Shown piece after piece: positions 1 to 8,450 of a stretch of 64,000 nt of DNA (position 1 is its first letter; every line of letters starts with the position of its first letter). Made by a program: the position numbers and the translations under genes. The notes under the pieces are model-generated. The model had not been told where the DNA came from. It ran no database searches and saw nothing but the letters and a program-made list of their open reading frames with translations. The stretch is from positions 1 through 64,000 of the forward strand of contig BQMF02000616.1 of NCBI GenBank assembly GCA_027922465.2, in the 5' to 3' direction. The stretch comes from Turritopsis dohrnii (lineage: Eukaryota > Cnidaria > Hydrozoa > Anthoathecata > Oceaniidae).

Positions 1-36
1 GACGTCAGCACTATCGTGAAAACCGTCGAAAAATGA

Positions 37-228
37 TGACGTCAGCATTATCATCGAAAAATGATGACGTCAGCATTATCGTCGAAAACTGTTGACGTCA
101 GCACTATCGTCGAAAACCGTCGAAAAATGTTGACGTCAGCACTATCGTCGAAAAGTGCTGACGTCAGCACTATCATCGAAGTCATCAATCAAACCCCTTC
201 TGCGCATGCGTCGAAAGTATTGACGTCA
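37..228. promoter_or_regulatory. Array of CRE octamers (TGACGTCA) in the left TIR
   Basis: Intact TGACGTCA octamers start at 37, 65, 93, 131, 159 and 221, and a seventh is cut by the window edge at position 1. The first five are spaced 28, 28, 38 and 28 bp. Each is followed by GCA and a variable linker containing TCGAAAA. TGACGTCA is the full palindromic site for CREB/ATF-family bZIP factors. A TGCGCATGCG motif at 201-210 resembles an NRF-1 site. The same array is present in the right TIR (17183-17375). Confidence 0.75.
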
Positions 229-273
229 GCAGTTTCATCGGTTGAATTCCCCTCCTCGTAAAAATTCATCAAA

Positions 274-298
274 TGAGTCAGGGAAATCCCCTGACTCA
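274..298. promoter_or_regulatory. AP-1 / kappaB / AP-1 composite palindrome
   Basis: TGAGTCA (274-280) is followed without spacing by GGGAAATCCC (281-290), one C, and then TGACTCA (292-298). The outer heptamers are perfect AP-1 sites in inverted orientation and the centre fits the NF-kappaB consensus GGGRNWYYCC. It sits about 55 bp upstream of the polymerase start codon. The mirror copy is at 17113-17137 upstream of the ankyrin-like gene, and a diverged version with a different but still valid kappaB core is at 25081-25105 in Polinton-2. Function is inferred from consensus matches only. Confidence 0.7.
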
Positions 299-337
299 GT
301 TCTGTCCACTCGTAAAAAATTTCCAAGTTGAAAAAAG

Positions 338-352
338 TCTATATAATAAAGG
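338..352 (+). promoter_or_regulatory. TATAATAAA start motif for the polymerase gene
   Basis: TCTATATAATAAA ends two bases before the ATG at 353. The same TATAATAAA core lies immediately before start codons at 7469, 11795 (minus), 14126, 17059 (minus), 24275, 25166 and 51062 (minus). The distance is too short for a normal TATA box whose transcript would include the annotated ATG, so it may act as an initiator-type or leaderless promoter. Confidence 0.55.
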
Positions 353-3300
353 ATGTTGAGTAACAAAACAGTTCGAGAATTGAGAAGCCAAGCAAAAGAG
401 CGTGGCTTTAAAGGGTACTATAAGCTTAGGAAGGCTGACCTCATCAATTTATTAGATGCTCCAGTAAGACCACCTAGGAGAGCTGGAGTAAGGAAACCTC
501 TTAGACAAGTCACTATACATAGATACATGAAGCCTGAATACATGGATATTTTTGGGCTTCAAGAGATGATGAAGAACCGATCAGTTGTAAAATCTAAACT
601 CAACGAATGGTATGACTGGCTTGTGAGTTATGTACCAAAGTCAATTAAAGAGCCTATACAGAACGCTTTCTCTAAAGCAAAAAGTGATATTTTAAAGTTG
701 TACAACAATACAAAGGAAAAGCTTGGGTTAAAAAGTATGGTTGAAGAACAGGCGATGGAAGACACCAACAACACAAGTATGAGTGATGATTTTATACCTA
801 TGAAGCATAAGCATGCACTACATAAAACTTTCCGAAGCTTTCGTATAGCTGGTATAGCAAAAGCTGATGTTGATGGATACTTCACACTAGTGAGAGCAAA
901 TGTGGAGAAATTAATGGAAGAGCAGGTTGAGGACATGGGGTCTGCTAAAGTACAACTTTCTCTATGGATCATGTGGAAGAAGCGAGTGAAGCTTTTAATT
1001 CAACTTGAAGATGATGATCTAGAAGGAGAAGATGTTACAAAAAGAGATAAATATGGATATATAAGGATAGACAAAGTTTTTAACAGCTTGATGATGAGAG
1101 TGTTCCAAGGTAGTGACATGAAAGAGATATTGGATGAGATGTTTGCATATATCAAAACCCAAGTAGAGCATCCTGCATTACCACAAAGCGGCTTCACCAT
1201 CGATCACATCATGCACCTGGACGTAGACTTTCACAAGCTGCAGCTGATGAGAGGATCTTCATACATCGAACTACCATCCTGGATAGCGTCGAAAAAGGCA
1301 ATCATCAACCCTAAAAACGATGATGAAGAATGCTTCAAGTGGGCTGTAATAGCAGCACTACATCATGAAGAGATCACTAGTCATTCAGAACGCATTTCAA
1401 AGCTACGGAAGTATGAGAATAAGTACAACTGGGATGGTTTGGAATTTCCTGTAGCAATAGACAAGATAGGAAAGTTCGAGAAGAATAATCCTAACATTGG
1501 GGTGAACGTACTATATATCGAAGAAAAGTCTACAAAGAGGAGGATCAACACCACACGAGAATCTAATCGTAACATAAGCGCAAAGAAGCAAGTCAATCTG
1601 TTGATGGTATGTGATGGAGAGAAAAATCACTATACAGCCATCAAGAATCTGTCAAGGTTGTTGGGTCAAGAAAACACAAATCATCAACATGCACAGCACT
1701 TTTGCATCAACTGTCTAAATGGTTTTCAGAATGTAGAGTCACGAGACAAGCACTATATCTACTGCTCTGGCAATGAACAAGTTAGAGTGGAGATGCCTGG
1801 AGAGAAGGAAAAATGGCTGTATTATAACAATGGAGAGATGCAGTTCAGAGTAACCTTTTGCTATCTATGCAGATTTCGAGAGTCTTTTAGTACCTATGAA
1901 GGAAGATGGGAGAGAGAAGAACACAAAAACACTATCGAAGCATATACCTTCAGGATGGTGTACGTACAGCAAGTTTGCGTATGGAGATGTGCAAGATCCT
2001 CTAAAAGTATACAGAGGTGAAGATTGTGTAAAGAAGTTTGTGGATCATCTGGAAGATGAAGTTAAGCGGTTGTATGCGACATTTCCAGAGCAATCGATGA
2101 TAGAACTGACGGATGTTCAGAAGCGTGATCATTGGGATGCAGAAACTTGTCACATATGTATGCTAGCCATTTTCAGATCCTCAAAATCGCAAAGTCAGAG
2201 ATCACTGTCACTATACAGGTTTATATCGAGGTGCCGCACATAACAATTGCAACCTAAGATACAAGATCCCACATCATATCCCTATCATCTTTCACAACTT
2301 AAGTGGCTATGATGCACACCTCTTCATTAGAGAACTGGGGGAAAAGTACAACATGGAAGATATAGGATGCATCGCGGAAAATAGGGAAAAGTATATATCC
2401 TTCCATGTCAAAATAGCAATACCACTTGCTGGTGTTTTCAACTCTGATGGTGCGCAAGTGTACAAGAAGATCGAGCTGAGATTCATTGACAGCTGTAGAT
2501 TCATGGCATCAAGTTTGGATAAATTGTCCTCTAATCTTAGCGATGAGCAGTGCAGAAATCTTCGATGGTTTTACAAGGAAGATAGCATCTTTCAGTTGAT
2601 GCGCCGCAAAGGTGTATATCCATATGAGTATATGGATAGTTGGGAAAAGCTTGCTGAGAGAGAGCTACCTCCAAAAGAAGCCTTTTACAGCAAGCTGAAC
2701 ATGTGTGGTATAAGTGACACAGACTACGAACATGCACAACAGGTGTGGAGAAGAGTGTCTCCAAAAGGAGACGTGACAACACTTGGAGATTACCACGATG
2801 TGTACTTGGCAACGGACGTTCTACTGTTAGCAGATGTGTTTGAAACGTTTCGGGATACATGCTTGCATCACTACCAATTGGATCCACTCCATTTCTACAC
2901 AGCACCCGGTTTGGCGTGGAAAGCAGCCTTGAAGTATACCCGAATAGAGTTAGAACTGCTCACAGACATAGACATGCTGTTAATGTTCGAGAGAGGTATA
3001 CGAGGAGGTATAACACAAGCTGTACATCGCTATGTAAAAGCAAACAATAAGTATATGGATGATCAATATGATCCGAAGGAGGAATCCTCATATGTAATGT
3101 ACCTTGACGCAAACAACCTTTACGGTTGGGCTATGGCATCAGACTTGCCAACACATGGATTTAGATGGGTAAAAAATGTTGAGAAGTTCACACCTGAAGG
3201 TATTGCGAAGTTAGTTAAGAAGAATGAGTATGGCTATCTGCTGGAGGTGGATATCGAGTATCCAAAGAGGCTACATGATGCTCATAATAGTTTACCATTT

Positions 3301-4305
3301 CTACCTGAGAGAATGACGCTTGCAAAGGTGGAAAAACTCGTACCAAATCTCCACAACAAGCATGAGTATGTCATAGATATAAGAGCGCTACATCAAGCGT
3401 TGACTCATGGCTTAGTTCTGAAGAAAGTCCACCGAGTCATCAGGTATCATCAGGTTGCCTGGCTCAAGCCTTACATAAACTTAAACACAAGACTGAGAAA
3501 AGAATCAAAGAACGACTTCGAAAAAGACTTTTTCAAGCTTATGAACAATAGCGTGTTTGGTAAGACGATGGAGAATATACGGAACCATCGCAATATGAAG
3601 TTAGTTACGAGCGAAAAGAAGTATAAGGGGTACGTCATGAAACCTAACTTTAAAAGTGGAGTTCGCTTTAGCGCAAACTTGATGGGTGTGGAGATGGGTA
3701 AGACAAGTATCAAGATGATGAAGCCTGTATACATAGGTCAGGCTATACTTGATATGAGTAAGATGTTAATGTATGAATTCCACTATGACTACATGCAGCC
3801 GAAATATGGCAGTAAGCTGCAACTCTGCTATATGGACACTGACAGCTTCGTGTACCACATCAAGACGGAAGATTTCTATCGAGATATAGCTGAAGATGTA
3901 GAAAAGAGATTTGACACGAGTAATTATTCAGAGAAAGACAGATTATACACATTAAAGAATGAGAAGGTTATTGGTCTGATGAAGGACGAACTTGGTGGTA
4001 AGATCATGACGGAGTTTGTGGCTTTACGAGCTAAACTCTATGCATACAAGACGCTAGAGAAGGAAGACAAGCGATGCAAAGGCATGAAAAAGTGTGTGGT
4101 TAAAAAATCCATTACATTCGAAGATTATAAGAAGTGTCTAGAAGATGGAGGAAATCTATATAGAGAAATGGTAGTGCTTCAAAATAAGAAACATCAAATG
4201 TATACACAAAAAGTGAACAAGATTGCTTTGAACAGAGACGATGATAAACGCATCATACAGACAGATTTGATCACAACGCGTGCTCGAGGATTCATAAATT
4301 CATAA
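353..4305 (+). pseudogene. pPolB: SAP-domain protein-primed DNA polymerase B, two frameshifts
   Basis: This is the replication enzyme of Polintons, a family B polymerase of the protein-primed type. The N-terminus (first ~35 residues) is a SAP-like DNA-binding domain. A Cys/His cluster (about 2150-2250) precedes the exonuclease/polymerase core. Motifs present: Exo I near 1871 (DFES), Exo II near 2293 (HNLSGYD), Exo III near 2791, motif A near 3106 (DANNLYG), motif B near 3535 (MNNSVFGKT) and motif C near 3829 (YMDTDS). Comparison with Polinton-2 places single-base insertions near 1853 and near 2165, moving the reading through all three frames. Catalytic motifs are otherwise intact, so the breaks are recent, unless they are assembly errors. 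The start follows the TATAATAAA motif. Confidence 0.93.
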
Positions 4306-4894
4306 GATTCATGCTGAATAGTGAGTAATTCATGAGAAGTTTTTTCTCATGATCTCATGACGCAAATGAGGTGAAATTGTACGCTTGAGTGATTTTAAGC
4401 TATAATTTTTCCGAGAGACACCACAAGCAGACATTGAAGTGTAAATGAATGGTATAAAACTTAAGAGCGGAATAATTTGAAATTGTGGTGAACAGGCGAC
4501 AGAGTCTGCCGGAAAGGGAAGGGAAGATTGGAACTGGATGGTGCCGTCCGCTCCCGGTATTCACCACAAAATGTACCAAAAGTTGTCGGGAAAAACTGTG
4601 ACTAAATGTAATATACTCGAGCAGAACATGAACGGCCATTACGTGCGTAGTAGTCGGAGCTCGTAAGTAGTCACACACAAATAGTCTAAGATCTAGGGGT
4701 AGAGCTCAGAGCTGGTGGATTCGAGAAGCCAGGGTGGAGTGCCGGTTAGATCGAAGACAATGAATTAAAAACCCTCTAGGGTATCGCAACAACAACATCA
4801 TCAACAACAACAAAAACCCTAGGGGGTTCTCCTAAGGGAGTTTTGTTTTCAATAATAATATAATATTCGTTTCATGTAGCTCACATGAAAGAAA
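4306..4894. other. Conserved non-coding spacer after the polymerase gene
   Basis: No convincing ORF is present. The stretch from about 4560 to 4855 is clearly conserved in Polinton-2 (28310-28590). It contains an A/C-rich CAA-repeat tract (4786-4814) flanked by CCCTCTAGGG and CCCTAGGGGG, then CTCCTAAGGGAG followed by TTTTG, which can form a short hairpin before a T-run. This may be an RNA processing or termination signal between the polymerase and the small-gene cluster. A 92-codon minus-strand frame at 4400-4678 is not supported by the second copy. Confidence 0.5.
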
Positions 4895-5551
4895 ATGTAC
4901 GAAGTAATACTACTCATCTGTTTCTGCGTTCCGACAGGACTTTGGATGTTTGTTTTCTGGAAGTGTCGTCATATAATAAATCTAGTAATGAATATCGATG
5001 GATCTATTGACGTAGTTGGTACTCCAGCAGAAGCGCAGAAAAGAGCAGAACTTATACGTGCTGTACAAAGTGGTCAACATCTTGGCGGTAAAAAACCTTG
5101 GACAGTTGAAAGAGTGAATAAGTTGCAAGACAAGACCATCGAAAAGCTATACAAAACATACACGGAGGGGAATGAGTTCCAGCAAGAAACGCCTGATTTC
5201 AACGCTCTGATATCTAATTTGGTAGGTGTGAGAGATGTTTCAAAGATGATGAAGGAGATCAACGGAAATCCACTCATCACTAATTCCATCACGAGTTATA
5301 TGGCGGCATCTATACCTGGCGTTTCACCTATGGATGTGATAGGGTCTACTATCTACTCAAATTGTAAAACTTTTCTCGGTCCTTTGGCGCTGTTTGCGAT
5401 CATTTTTAGCAATCTTGATTGGATTAAGTACGCAAAAATCGCTGAAGAGCGTCAAATAAATGAGCAAAGACGAGAAGAAGATAGTAAAATTGAAGGACCC
5501 TGGGAGAGTCGCGAGCGGGAAGAAGCTAGCAGAGTGGAACCGAAAGAATAA
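4895..5551 (+). CDS. Conserved Polinton membrane protein, 218 aa, unknown function
   Basis: I do not recognise the family. The protein starts with a hydrophobic segment (residues ~4-32, a likely signal anchor) containing VILLICFCV, followed by a ~130-residue soluble region rich in Lys/Glu/Gln, a second hydrophobic segment (residues ~160-180, LGPLALFAIIF), and a charged tail. A decayed homologue in the same position of Polinton-2 (29149-29761) shows that the frame is real. The 3' end overlaps the next gene by 92 bp in another frame. It begins a block of four genes packed head to tail before the integrase. A virion membrane or assembly role is only a guess. Confidence 0.75.
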   Translation: MYEVILLICFCVPTGLWMFVFWKCRHIINLVMNIDGSIDVVGTPAEAQKRAELIRAVQSGQHLGGKKPWTVERVNKLQDKTIEKLYKTYTEGNEFQQETPDFNALISNLVGVRDVSKMMKEINGNPLITNSITSYMAASIPGVSPMDVIGSTIYSNCKTFLGPLALFAIIFSNLDWIKYAKIAEERQINEQRREEDSKIEGPWESREREEASRVEPKE

Positions 5552-5801
5552 AAAGAACTTAGAAGTACCTACGCAAGTACCTACACAAGTACCTAATCAA
5601 GTACCTAATCAAGTACCTACGCAAGTACCTACACAAGTACCTACTAAGACGTATATGATTGGAGGAGCTGGTGGTGCCATAGCTGTTTTAGCTGTGGGGT
5701 TGTTAGTCTGCTACTTCTACACACGATCTTCTACTAAGCCTTCCGCTGACACTGGCTCAAAGGTGCAAGCACAAAAACAAGATCATTTTTGCTTAATATA
5801 A
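5460..5801 (+). CDS. Small single-pass membrane protein with PTQV/PNQV repeats, 113 aa
   Basis: The N-terminal part is basic (motif KKLAEWNRKNKK, residues ~20-31). It is followed by seven tetrapeptide repeats of the form P(T/N)QV at residues ~37-63, then a glycine-rich transmembrane segment (residues ~69-88) and a short tail. The start ATG lies inside the previous gene, overlapping it by 92 bp. The basic block and membrane segment are preserved in Polinton-2 (about 29761-29955), but there only one repeat remains and stops have accumulated, so repeat number has changed between copies. The family is not identified. A DNA-binding or membrane-anchoring virion peptide is possible. Confidence 0.7.
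   Translation: MSKDEKKIVKLKDPGRVASGKKLAEWNRKNKKNLEVPTQVPTQVPNQVPNQVPTQVPTQVPTKTYMIGGAGGAIAVLAVGLLVCYFYTRSSTKPSADTGSKVQAQKQDHFCLI
5562..5645 (+). repeat. 12-bp coding minisatellite (about seven units)
   Basis: Units of the form CAAGTACCTACG vary at the last bases (acg, aca, aat) and encode the PTQV/PNQV tetrapeptides of the overlapping gene. Polinton-2 carries essentially one unit at the equivalent site (near 29812-29832), indicating expansion or contraction. Confidence 0.85.
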
Positions 5802-6023
5802 ATGGAGAAAGAATTCATGGATAGCATGTGGCAGGCGGCACGTTTACTAGGCTACACCAGCTTGTGCGCGTACGCTGGAAAAAAATTCTTCAGTGTAGGA
5901 GCTCCATCCGCAAAGCTAGATTTAGCTGATGTGGGAAAGCTTGGACTATACCTTGAGATGGCAATTTTGTCAGATGATTACGCACTCAAGCAAGGGTGGT
6001 ACAAGGATAAAATTTCGGTTTAG
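5802..6023 (+). CDS. Small conserved Polinton protein, 73 aa
   Basis: The start codon directly follows the stop of the previous gene (TAAATG). The sequence is short, has no clear membrane helix and carries the motifs LLGYTSL and YAGKKFF. The Polinton-2 homologue (29988-30198) retains most residues with an altered C-terminus, so the reading frame has been under selection in the past. The family is unknown to me. Its place in the compact cluster before the integrase suggests it is expressed with its neighbours. Confidence 0.7.
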   Translation: MEKEFMDSMWQAARLLGYTSLCAYAGKKFFSVGAPSAKLDLADVGKLGLYLEMAILSDDYALKQGWYKDKISV

Positions 6024-6027
6024 ATAA

Positions 6028-6438
6028 ATGGTTAGCATCTTAATAGGAGGGGCAGTAAGTGCAGCACTATTCACGTTTGGCAACTACGCAGAGAGGGCTC
6101 TCTCTGGTGATGAGGAAGCAGCAGCAGATCGAGAAGAACGTGCTATGGCAGCCGAAAAAACGAGACAAGCACAAATGGAATGGGATCGAGAGCGCGCGAC
6201 ACGCCTTGACTTTATCAACAACAGACTTCGACAAGAAAATAACGCCTCTGCGTACATCTCTGATCTTGATCGAGGTATGCACGAGTACTACGAGGCAACA
6301 CAACAGCGTCTCTCACCTTTACCCCCTAGGCCTGAATTAACGGATTTTTATAACCCTTCTGAAGCTCAAAAGACTGGTGAATTGGTAGCGATCGCTGGAA
6401 CTCTAGGTATTGTTGGATTTCTGCTCTACCGTATGTAA
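6028..6438 (+). CDS. Conserved two-helix membrane protein, 136 aa
   Basis: It has a glycine/alanine-rich N-terminal hydrophobic segment (residues ~2-18), a central highly charged helical region with many Glu/Arg residues (residues ~27-70), a proline-rich motif SPLPPRPELTDFYNPSE (residues ~97-113) and a C-terminal hydrophobic segment (residues ~120-134). A decayed homologue with an internal deletion lies at 30200-30491. Only 4 bp separate it from the previous stop and 3 bp from the integrase start. The function is unknown. The layout, two helices around a soluble core, would suit a virion membrane or scaffolding protein, which is inference. Confidence 0.7.
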   Translation: MVSILIGGAVSAALFTFGNYAERALSGDEEAAADREERAMAAEKTRQAQMEWDRERATRLDFINNRLRQENNASAYISDLDRGMHEYYEATQQRLSPLPPRPELTDFYNPSEAQKTGELVAIAGTLGIVGFLLYRM

Positions 6439-6441
6439 TAA

Positions 6442-7422
6442 ATGACTGAAACGTTGCGTGACATCTACTACAAACCAGAGAATCTGTGGAAAGGGAAAAA
6501 AGCCATTAAAGAGCTTCAGAAGGCTGCTGGAGTTACTAGGAAACAAGTGTTGAAGTGGCTAACTCATCAAGCTTTATATCAGATACATCTACCAAGGCCT
6601 AAGCACATCGACTATCCTCACTTTTACGTGACCAAGGTGAACAAGATCCACCAGGCCGATCTTTTGTATCTTCCTCATGACAAAGTCTATCAGAATACGT
6701 ACAAGTACGCTTTGAATGTGATCGATATTGCTTCAGGGTATAAAGCGAGTAGACCTCTGAGAACGAAGAAGGCGAGCGACGTTGCAGAGATGTTTGCTGA
6801 CATTTACAAAAAGGGTCCACTAAAGTGGCCTGAGAAGCTCTATGTAGATAACGGATCAGAGTTCAAGTCGGAAACAGCCAAGGTCTTCCAGAAGCACGAT
6901 GTCGAGGTGGTGAGAACTACAACAAAGCATAACCACAGAAAGCAGGCCTTTGTGGAAAACTTCAACAAACTCCTCGCGGAGAAACTTTTCCCTATACAAG
7001 ATGCGCAGGAGTTGGAAGATCCAGAGAAAAACAGTACCACTTGGGTAAAACACTACCAGAAAAGTGTGAGTCAACTGAACAACAATGTTCTTGCCAGAAC
7101 CGGGATGAAACCCTCAAAGGCGATTAAACTGGAGGAAGTTCCGTTAAAAGTTGGGTTTTACCCGAAGGAAGAAACTTTACCTGAAGCGGGATTATACCGC
7201 TATTTGCTAGCGCCGGGTGAGGAACATGACGGCATAAAACGACGCGCAACAGACAACAACTGGAGTCGGGAAACGTATCGGGTCGATAAGATATTGCAAT
7301 ACCAAGGTCAGCGTGTTTTGTACTACCTAGAAGATGGGCCGGAGAGATCTTTTGTACGTGAAGAACTTATGCTTATTCCTGAGGATACGGAAGTACCTCC
7401 AGAATACGTAAAAAAGTGGTAG
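6442..7422 (+). CDS. INT: Retroviral-type integrase (Polinton INT), 326 aa
   Basis: This DDE integrase would insert the linear element into host DNA. Catalytic residues are Asp73 (in HQADLLYL), Asp136 (in YVDNGSEF) and Glu172 (in FVENFN), giving exactly the D,D35,E spacing of retroviral and Ty3-type integrases. An N-terminal zinc-binding HHCC domain is not seen. A basic C-terminal region (residues ~265-315, including WSRETYRVDKIL) resembles the SH3/chromo-like tails of Polinton integrases. The frame is uninterrupted, so this protein may be functional. The start codon overlaps AATAAATGA three bases after the preceding stop. The Polinton-2 copy is truncated after the second Asp. Confidence 0.93.
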   Translation: MTETLRDIYYKPENLWKGKKAIKELQKAAGVTRKQVLKWLTHQALYQIHLPRPKHIDYPHFYVTKVNKIHQADLLYLPHDKVYQNTYKYALNVIDIASGYKASRPLRTKKASDVAEMFADIYKKGPLKWPEKLYVDNGSEFKSETAKVFQKHDVEVVRTTTKHNHRKQAFVENFNKLLAEKLFPIQDAQELEDPEKNSTTWVKHYQKSVSQLNNNVLARTGMKPSKAIKLEEVPLKVGFYPKEETLPEAGLYRYLLAPGEEHDGIKRRATDNNWSRETYRVDKILQYQGQRVLYYLEDGPERSFVREELMLIPEDTEVPPEYVKKW

Positions 7423-7468
7423 TCTCATAAATATTTCAAAGTTGGAGTTTTTGTTGCATATAATAAAG

Positions 7469-8056
7469 ATGTTGCGTTTTGGACAAATCGAAGTTTCACG
7501 GAATGACTTTAACTCTAGTGCAGAACTTACCGACATTTACACTATCGACATGTCAAAGATCACTATAGCAAAACCTATCGTAGCAAACAAGAACGACCTG
7601 AGGTACTACATCGGGTATGAGAAGGAAGCGAGTAAAATTGTTCCTCTCTTGATCAAGACCCCAAAGAATTGCCACTCTTCAGGGGTATCGAGGTATAACG
7701 AGACATCTGCCTGGAAGATGGGATTCAACGTGTTGGATGATAAAGCTTGGTGTGATGCCTACAACGCGATTGCTGATCGTGTGCAAGAGCTTCTCTTCAA
7801 GACCTTGACAGGTACTGTGATAAGTACTGCAGGCTGGATCAACCCAAAGCTCATCTCCTGGAATGGTAACATCAAAACAAAGTTTATAAACGATTCACCG
7901 CCGTTCAACAAATCCTGCAAGGCCACTGGTGTGTTGAAGATCGGAAGCGTGTACACACAGACCCATCACAACCACTACCTCCAAGTCCATCTGAAAGAGT
8001 GCAAGTACCATGAAACAGATATGCGTGAGAGCCTTCTCAGTGATGACGATGAGTAG
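7469..8056 (+). CDS. Conserved Polinton protein, 195 aa, unknown
   Basis: The start is placed at 7469 because CATATAATAAAG stands directly before this ATG. The protein is soluble, with no signal or membrane segment, and ends in an acidic tail (SLLSDDDE). Motifs include SAWKMGFNVLDDKAWCDAY and ISWNGNIKTKF. Mixed aromatic/basic composition and an acidic C-terminus would be compatible with an OB-fold single-stranded DNA-binding protein, but this is speculative. Polinton-2 has deleted this gene. An adenovirus-type protease would be expected somewhere in the element, but I see no His-Asp-Cys arrangement here. Confidence 0.65.
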   Translation: MLRFGQIEVSRNDFNSSAELTDIYTIDMSKITIAKPIVANKNDLRYYIGYEKEASKIVPLLIKTPKNCHSSGVSRYNETSAWKMGFNVLDDKAWCDAYNAIADRVQELLFKTLTGTVISTAGWINPKLISWNGNIKTKFINDSPPFNKSCKATGVLKIGSVYTQTHHNHYLQVHLKECKYHETDMRESLLSDDDE

Positions 8057-8090
8057 AGACTTCAAAGTTAATGTTGTAACTTTGAAGAAA

Positions 8091-8405
8091 ATGGCAACAG
8101 TGAAACAACTAAGGCTGAAAGCGAAAGAAGAAGGTCTTCGAGGCTATTCTACAATGAACCGAAATGAACTTACGAGGGTCTTGAGTGGTGAAATAAGGTA
8201 CAAGCGGAACCAGTGCTCTATAGGAGTGCAGACAGAGTTCCCCGAGTGTCACGAATGTGCACTGAATAGACTTTTTTGTAATCTCTCGAAAAAAGCGTTT
8301 GTCAAAAGACAAATTTATACATCGCCAGCAGGTGAGGAGACTGATGTTGAAACCGGAGAGATCGTAGGCTATGAGGTTGACTGTACCAGGCATTACTTCA
8401 AGTAA
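8091..8405 (+). CDS. SAP-domain protein with Cys pairs, 104 aa
   Basis: The ATG at 8091 gives a SAP-like N-terminus (ATVKQLRLKAKEEGLRGYS) similar to that of the polymerase, followed by a basic stretch, a cysteine cluster (CHECALNRLFC, residues ~49-59) and a C-terminal region with GEETDVETGEIVGYE. SAP domains bind AT-rich DNA. The cysteine cluster may bind zinc. The last 8 bp overlap the stop of the innexin on the other strand, because the 55-bp repeat flanking the innexin begins here. A 3' remnant lies at 30961-31127 in Polinton-2. A regulatory or nucleoid role is inferred. Confidence 0.65.
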   Translation: MATVKQLRLKAKEEGLRGYSTMNRNELTRVLSGEIRYKRNQCSIGVQTEFPECHECALNRLFCNLSKKAFVKRQIYTSPAGEETDVETGEIVGYEVDCTRHYFK

Positions 8406-8450
8406 ATGTCTCCCACTTGACGTCCATACGTGTGCAAGTTGGAAGTTGTT
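8396..8450 (+). repeat. 55-bp direct repeat flanking the innexin (copy L)
   Basis: Positions 8396-8450 recur at 9538-9596, identical except for a 4-bp ACTT duplication in the second copy. The repeat covers the end of the SAP/Cys gene and encodes the innexin C-terminus on the other strand. Polinton-2 has one diverged copy (about 31117-31170) with no innexin, as expected for an unfilled site. Confidence 0.9.

Larger units (their letters stand above)
1..361 (+). repeat. Polinton-1 left terminal inverted repeat
   Basis: Positions of about 28-361 are the reverse complement of 17051-17389 with few differences. Both TIRs include the first three codons of the gene they drive (ATGTTGAGT), so the polymerase and the ankyrin-like protein share the N-terminus Met-Leu-Ser. 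The repeat contains the CRE array, an AP-1/kappaB/AP-1 palindrome and a TATAATAAA motif. The outer boundary is not visible because the window starts inside or at the edge of the repeat. Confidence 0.9.

Noticed and set aside
61..261. 66-codon open frame in the left TIR, also present as an inverted frame at 17166-17351
   Set aside because: It is a translation of the 28-bp CRE repeats; there is no protein character and the frame arises from the repeat.
2859..3050. Open frames overlapping the polymerase on both strands
   Set aside because: They lie wholly within the polymerase frame and show no independent conservation.
4400..4678. 92-codon minus-strand ORF after the polymerase
   Set aside because: Not maintained in the homologous spacer of Polinton-2 and has no recognisable domain.
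4680..4770. Possible tRNA-like text (GGTTAGATCGAAG)
   Set aside because: I could not draw a cloverleaf with a proper anticodon arm.
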